A stretch of DNA of 64,000 nt from Flavobacterium sp. HSC-32F16 (GTDB lineage Bacteria; Bacteroidota; Bacteroidia; Flavobacteriales; Flavobacteriaceae), in contig NZ_JALKAC010000005.1 of the NCBI RefSeq assembly GCF_024171645.1, forward strand, positions 1-64,000, in the 5' to 3' direction. The position numbers and the translations under genes were made by a program. Shown here piece by piece: positions 61,957 through 64,000 of this stretch (its first letter is position 1; every line of letters begins with the position of its first letter). Below the pieces are notes generated by a model that saw nothing but the letters and a program-made list of their open reading frames with translations, did not search any database and was not told the origin of the DNA.

Positions 61957-62550
61957 TTATCTGTTCCAAATCGGACTTTCTATTATCATTGGAATCACAA
62001 CTCCTATAATAAAAGCCGACATTACAAGCGCCCAATCGCGTTTTGAAAAACGAAAAACGGTCTGCACTATATATGATAGTACCAAGACAACAAAAACTAC
62101 TACTAACTGAGCAGCTTCGATCCCTAAAGCAAACTCTCCCAAAGGTAACAATTTTGACGTTGCAGTGCCTCCTAATATTGTTTTGAAATAATTAGAAAAA
62201 CCTAAACCGTGTATAATACCAAAGAATAAAGTTATAAAAAATACCAGATTCACACCATCATTTTTTGAAGTCTTTCCTGCTGTAAATAAATGATAGAGAG
62301 CAGTTACCAAAATTGTAATTGGAATTAAAAACTCTACAATATTTACTTTTATCGCAACTATCCCATAAACAGAGAGAATTAATGCCAATGTATGACCGAT
62401 TGTAAATATAGAAACCAGCAGAAAAATTCTTTTCCAGTCCTTAAATAAATAAGGGACTGTCAGGGCAATTAAAAAAAGAACATGATCATAGGCATTAATA
62501 TCTAAAACATGCTTTAATCCTATTTGAAAATAAATCCAAAATTGTGACAT
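61957..62550 (-). CDS. HupE/UreJ-like membrane protein
   Basis: 197 residues with about six membrane helices. The family mark is HVLDINAYDHVLFLIALTVP near the N-terminus, followed by IFTIGHTLALILS and FFGIIHGLGFSNYF with the conserved His residues. Relatives carry nickel or cobalt, but here no hydrogenase or urease genes are near, so the metal is not assignable. It starts the unit with the dCMP deaminase and protease. Confidence 0.8.
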   Translation of the reverse strand: MSQFWIYFQIGLKHVLDINAYDHVLFLIALTVPYLFKDWKRIFLLVSIFTIGHTLALILSVYGIVAIKVNIVEFLIPITILVTALYHLFTAGKTSKNDGVNLVFFITLFFGIIHGLGFSNYFKTILGGTATSKLLPLGEFALGIEAAQLVVVFVVLVLSYIVQTVFRFSKRDWALVMSAFIIGVVIPMIIESPIWNR

Positions 62551-62689
62551 AGGTAAATTAAAATTAAATAATTAGGGGTTGTAAACTTACGATTAATTTT
62601 CAAAATTAAAGATTTACCTATTCAAATCGTACAATAAAAATAAGTTAAATTTTATGAGAAATTTAAAATCAATAATTTAAAAATAGGCC

Positions 62690-62697
62690 TATATTTG
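62690..62697 (+). promoter_or_regulatory. -7-like box of the TerB gene
   Basis: TATATTTG matches TAnnTTTG exactly, 21 bases before the ATG at 62719. No clear -33 element at the usual distance. Confidence 0.4.
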
Positions 62698-62718
62698 TTC
62701 AATAAAAACTTATTAATT

Positions 62719-63150
62719 ATGCCATTTTCAGAATTATTTGATAACGAATTCAAACAAAGAAACAGAGGTCATTTCTCTGCCATTGTGCGTGTAGCATTTG
62801 CTGACGGTAAAATAAGCCCGGAAGAACAGGAATTTTTGGACAAAATTGCTTCAACATTACAAATTTCAGAAGACGAATATAAAGAGATTCTTAAAGATCC
62901 TTGGAAACACCCAATAAACCCGCCTTATTTATATACACAGCGTTTAGAACGTTTATATGATTTAGCAAGAATGGTTCACGTAGATCACCACTTAGGCGAT
63001 CAACAGGAAGTTATGTTAAATCGTATGGGATTAGCTCTAGGATTTACTCCAGGAAACGTAAATTATATTGTTTCAAAAGCATTGTCTCTAATCGATAAAA
63101 AAGTAGATTTAGATACTTTCCTTTTTGAAATGGAGAATATGAATAAATAA
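62719..63150 (+). CDS. TerB-like protein
   Basis: 143 residues from the ATG at 62719; the frame opens with a TTG eight codons earlier, within the -7 box, so it is not the start. TerB fold: RGHFSAIVRVAFADGKISPEEQEF with the metal-binding acidic helix, and MVHVDHHLGDQQEVMLNRMG. TerB domains are known from tellurite resistance and stress operons but the single-domain protein here has no such context, so the role is open. Confidence 0.8.
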   Translation: MPFSELFDNEFKQRNRGHFSAIVRVAFADGKISPEEQEFLDKIASTLQISEDEYKEILKDPWKHPINPPYLYTQRLERLYDLARMVHVDHHLGDQQEVMLNRMGLALGFTPGNVNYIVSKALSLIDKKVDLDTFLFEMENMNK

Positions 63151-63229
63151 TTTTAGTTTTCAGTATTCAGCAACAGTTTACAGTATTGTACCGAAGATTG
63201 AAACTTTATTGAAATTAAAAAATAAAAAT

Positions 63230-63262
63230 AAACCCGACAGGTTTTAAAAATCTGTCGGGTTT
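63230..63262. terminator. CCCGACAGG-type bidirectional terminator, copy 5
   Basis: Arms AAACCCGACAGGTTTT (63230-63245) and AAAATCTGTCGGGTTT (63247-63262) with one G-U pair. It lies between the convergent TerB and fructose-bisphosphatase genes. Confidence 0.75.
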
Positions 63263-63314
63263 GCTATTTATAGTTCAGACTGAAAACTGAGACTGCGGCT
63301 GAATATTAAAAAAC

Positions 63315-64000
63315 TTATTCAGCTGCCATAAACTCCTCAGCCTTTTCTACCATGTTTTTGCTTCCGCAGAAAAACGGCACTCTTTCGTGGAGTTCTGTCG
63401 GCTGGATTTCCATAATTCGGCCAAACCCGTCTGTTGCTTTCCCTCCTGCTTGTTCTGCTATAAATGCCATTGGATTACATTCATATAATAAACGTAATTT
63501 CCCTTTTGGCGCTTTTGAACTTGTTGGATAAATATAAACACCGCCTTTGATCATATTTCGATGAAAATCGGCCACTAAGCTCCCTATGTATCTTGAAGTA
63601 TAAGGCCTGTCCTCTTCTTCACGCTGGCAGTATTTAATGTAATTTTTTACTCCCTGCGGAAAATGAACATAATTTCCTTCGTTTACTGAATAGATATTTC
63701 CATTTTCAGGAAACTTCATGTTTGGATGCGAAAGGTAAAATGTTCCAATCGCCGGATTCAGCGTAAAACCATTTACACCAAAACCCGTTGTGTACACTAA
63801 CATGGTCGAAGTTCCATAAATTACATAGCCTGCTGCAACTTGATTGATTCCCGGTTGTAAAAAATCCTCGCTTGTTACCGGAGTTCCTATAGGGGTAATT
63901 CTTCTAAAAACAGAAAAAATAGTTCCCACAGAAACATTTACATCAATGTTTGAAGATCCGTCAAGCGGATCCATTAAGATCACGTACTTATTATTATGAC
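63315..64000 (-). CDS. fbp: Fructose-1,6-bisphosphatase class 1 (partial)
   Basis: The C-terminal about 228 residues only; the gene runs off the right edge of the window on the minus strand. Marks are VILMDPLDGSSNIDVN (metal-binding Asp residues), YGTSTMLVYTTGFGVNGF, RYIGSLVADFHRNM and KLRLLYECNPMAFIAEQAGG. It removes the 1-phosphate of fructose 1,6-bisphosphate in gluconeogenesis. The N-terminal third is missing here, so the start cannot be seen. Confidence 0.93.
   Translation of the reverse strand, partial: HNNKYVILMDPLDGSSNIDVNVSVGTIFSVFRRITPIGTPVTSEDFLQPGINQVAAGYVIYGTSTMLVYTTGFGVNGFTLNPAIGTFYLSHPNMKFPENGNIYSVNEGNYVHFPQGVKNYIKYCQREEEDRPYTSRYIGSLVADFHRNMIKGGVYIYPTSSKAPKGKLRLLYECNPMAFIAEQAGGKATDGFGRIMEIQPTELHERVPFFCGSKNMVEKAEEFMAAE

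Noticed and set aside
1..64000. tRNA, rRNA or prophage genes
   Set aside because: No cloverleaf, rRNA-like or phage structural gene sequence was recognised on either strand.

Overview
The window looks like chromosome from a Flavobacterium-like member of the Bacteroidota. The reasons are low GC, A-rich sequence in place of Shine-Dalgarno sites, promoters close to the Bacteroidota form (TTTG, about 19 bases, TAnnTTTG), and typical families: an exbB-exbD-exbD-tonB-pstS-TPR operon, DUF3857/transglutaminase proteins, DUF1501/DUF1800 pairs, YfiT bacillithiol transferase and separate kynurenine-pathway genes. I see no rRNA, tRNA, CRISPR array, prophage or intact insertion sequence. Identification is by eye only.

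Layout. 1-4.2 kb holds a LolC/E-type permease, a YkgJ cysteine-cluster protein, a methyltransferase, a YfiT-like protein and QueE. 4.2-10 kb is a minus-strand TonB energy-transduction operon ending in a PstS-like lipoprotein and a TPR protein. 10.4-13.4 kb has a HerA-like ATPase convergent with kynurenine 3-monooxygenase. 13.8-20.6 kb is a plus-strand accessory block: GNAT, alpha/beta hydrolase, AraC regulator, two penicillin-binding-protein-like serine hydrolases and DUF4440-type proteins. 20.7-29.2 kb has a penicillin acylase, an AsmA-like protein, an unusual Cys-rich protein resembling nitronate monooxygenases, a glycine-zipper lipoprotein and kynureninase, separated by repeat-rich spacers. 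29.5-48.2 kb is a long minus-strand aromatic biosynthesis neighbourhood: leader peptide, pheA, aminotransferase, tyrA, DAHP synthase/chorismate mutase, rsgA, dtd, mazG-like, aroA and queA, with a large VIT/vWA protein and three DUF3857 paralogues lying between some of them. 48.5-52.6 kb is accessory: a DUF1501/DUF1800 pair, a decayed HigBA module and small unknown genes. 52.7-64 kb has class I ribonucleotide reductase, a DUF3109 protein, MarC, a compact flavoprotein, a CtpA-like protease, dCMP deaminase, HupE/UreJ-like, TerB-like and partial fructose-bisphosphatase genes.

Two observations stand out. First, a complete phenylalanine/tyrosine attenuator lies in front of pheA: a promoter, a 26-residue leader peptide with six Phe and two Tyr codons, an antiterminator pairing and a U-tailed terminator ending six bases before the pheA start codon. 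Second, the VIT/vWA protein at 40377-43610 carries two linker segments clearly shared with the TonB protein of this window but in swapped order, followed by a stretch resembling the TonB box and start of the plug of SusC-type receptors.

The intergenic DNA is unusually structured. At least five families of dispersed inverted repeats recur: a 28-bp-arm AT-rich element, a CCCGACAGG terminator cassette, REP-like hairpins whose stems vary by compensatory changes, and two families built on CACAGATTAAAAGG/CCACGAATTACAC and CCGCAAAGTTCGCAAGG. They explain nearly all gene-free stretches longer than 300 bases.
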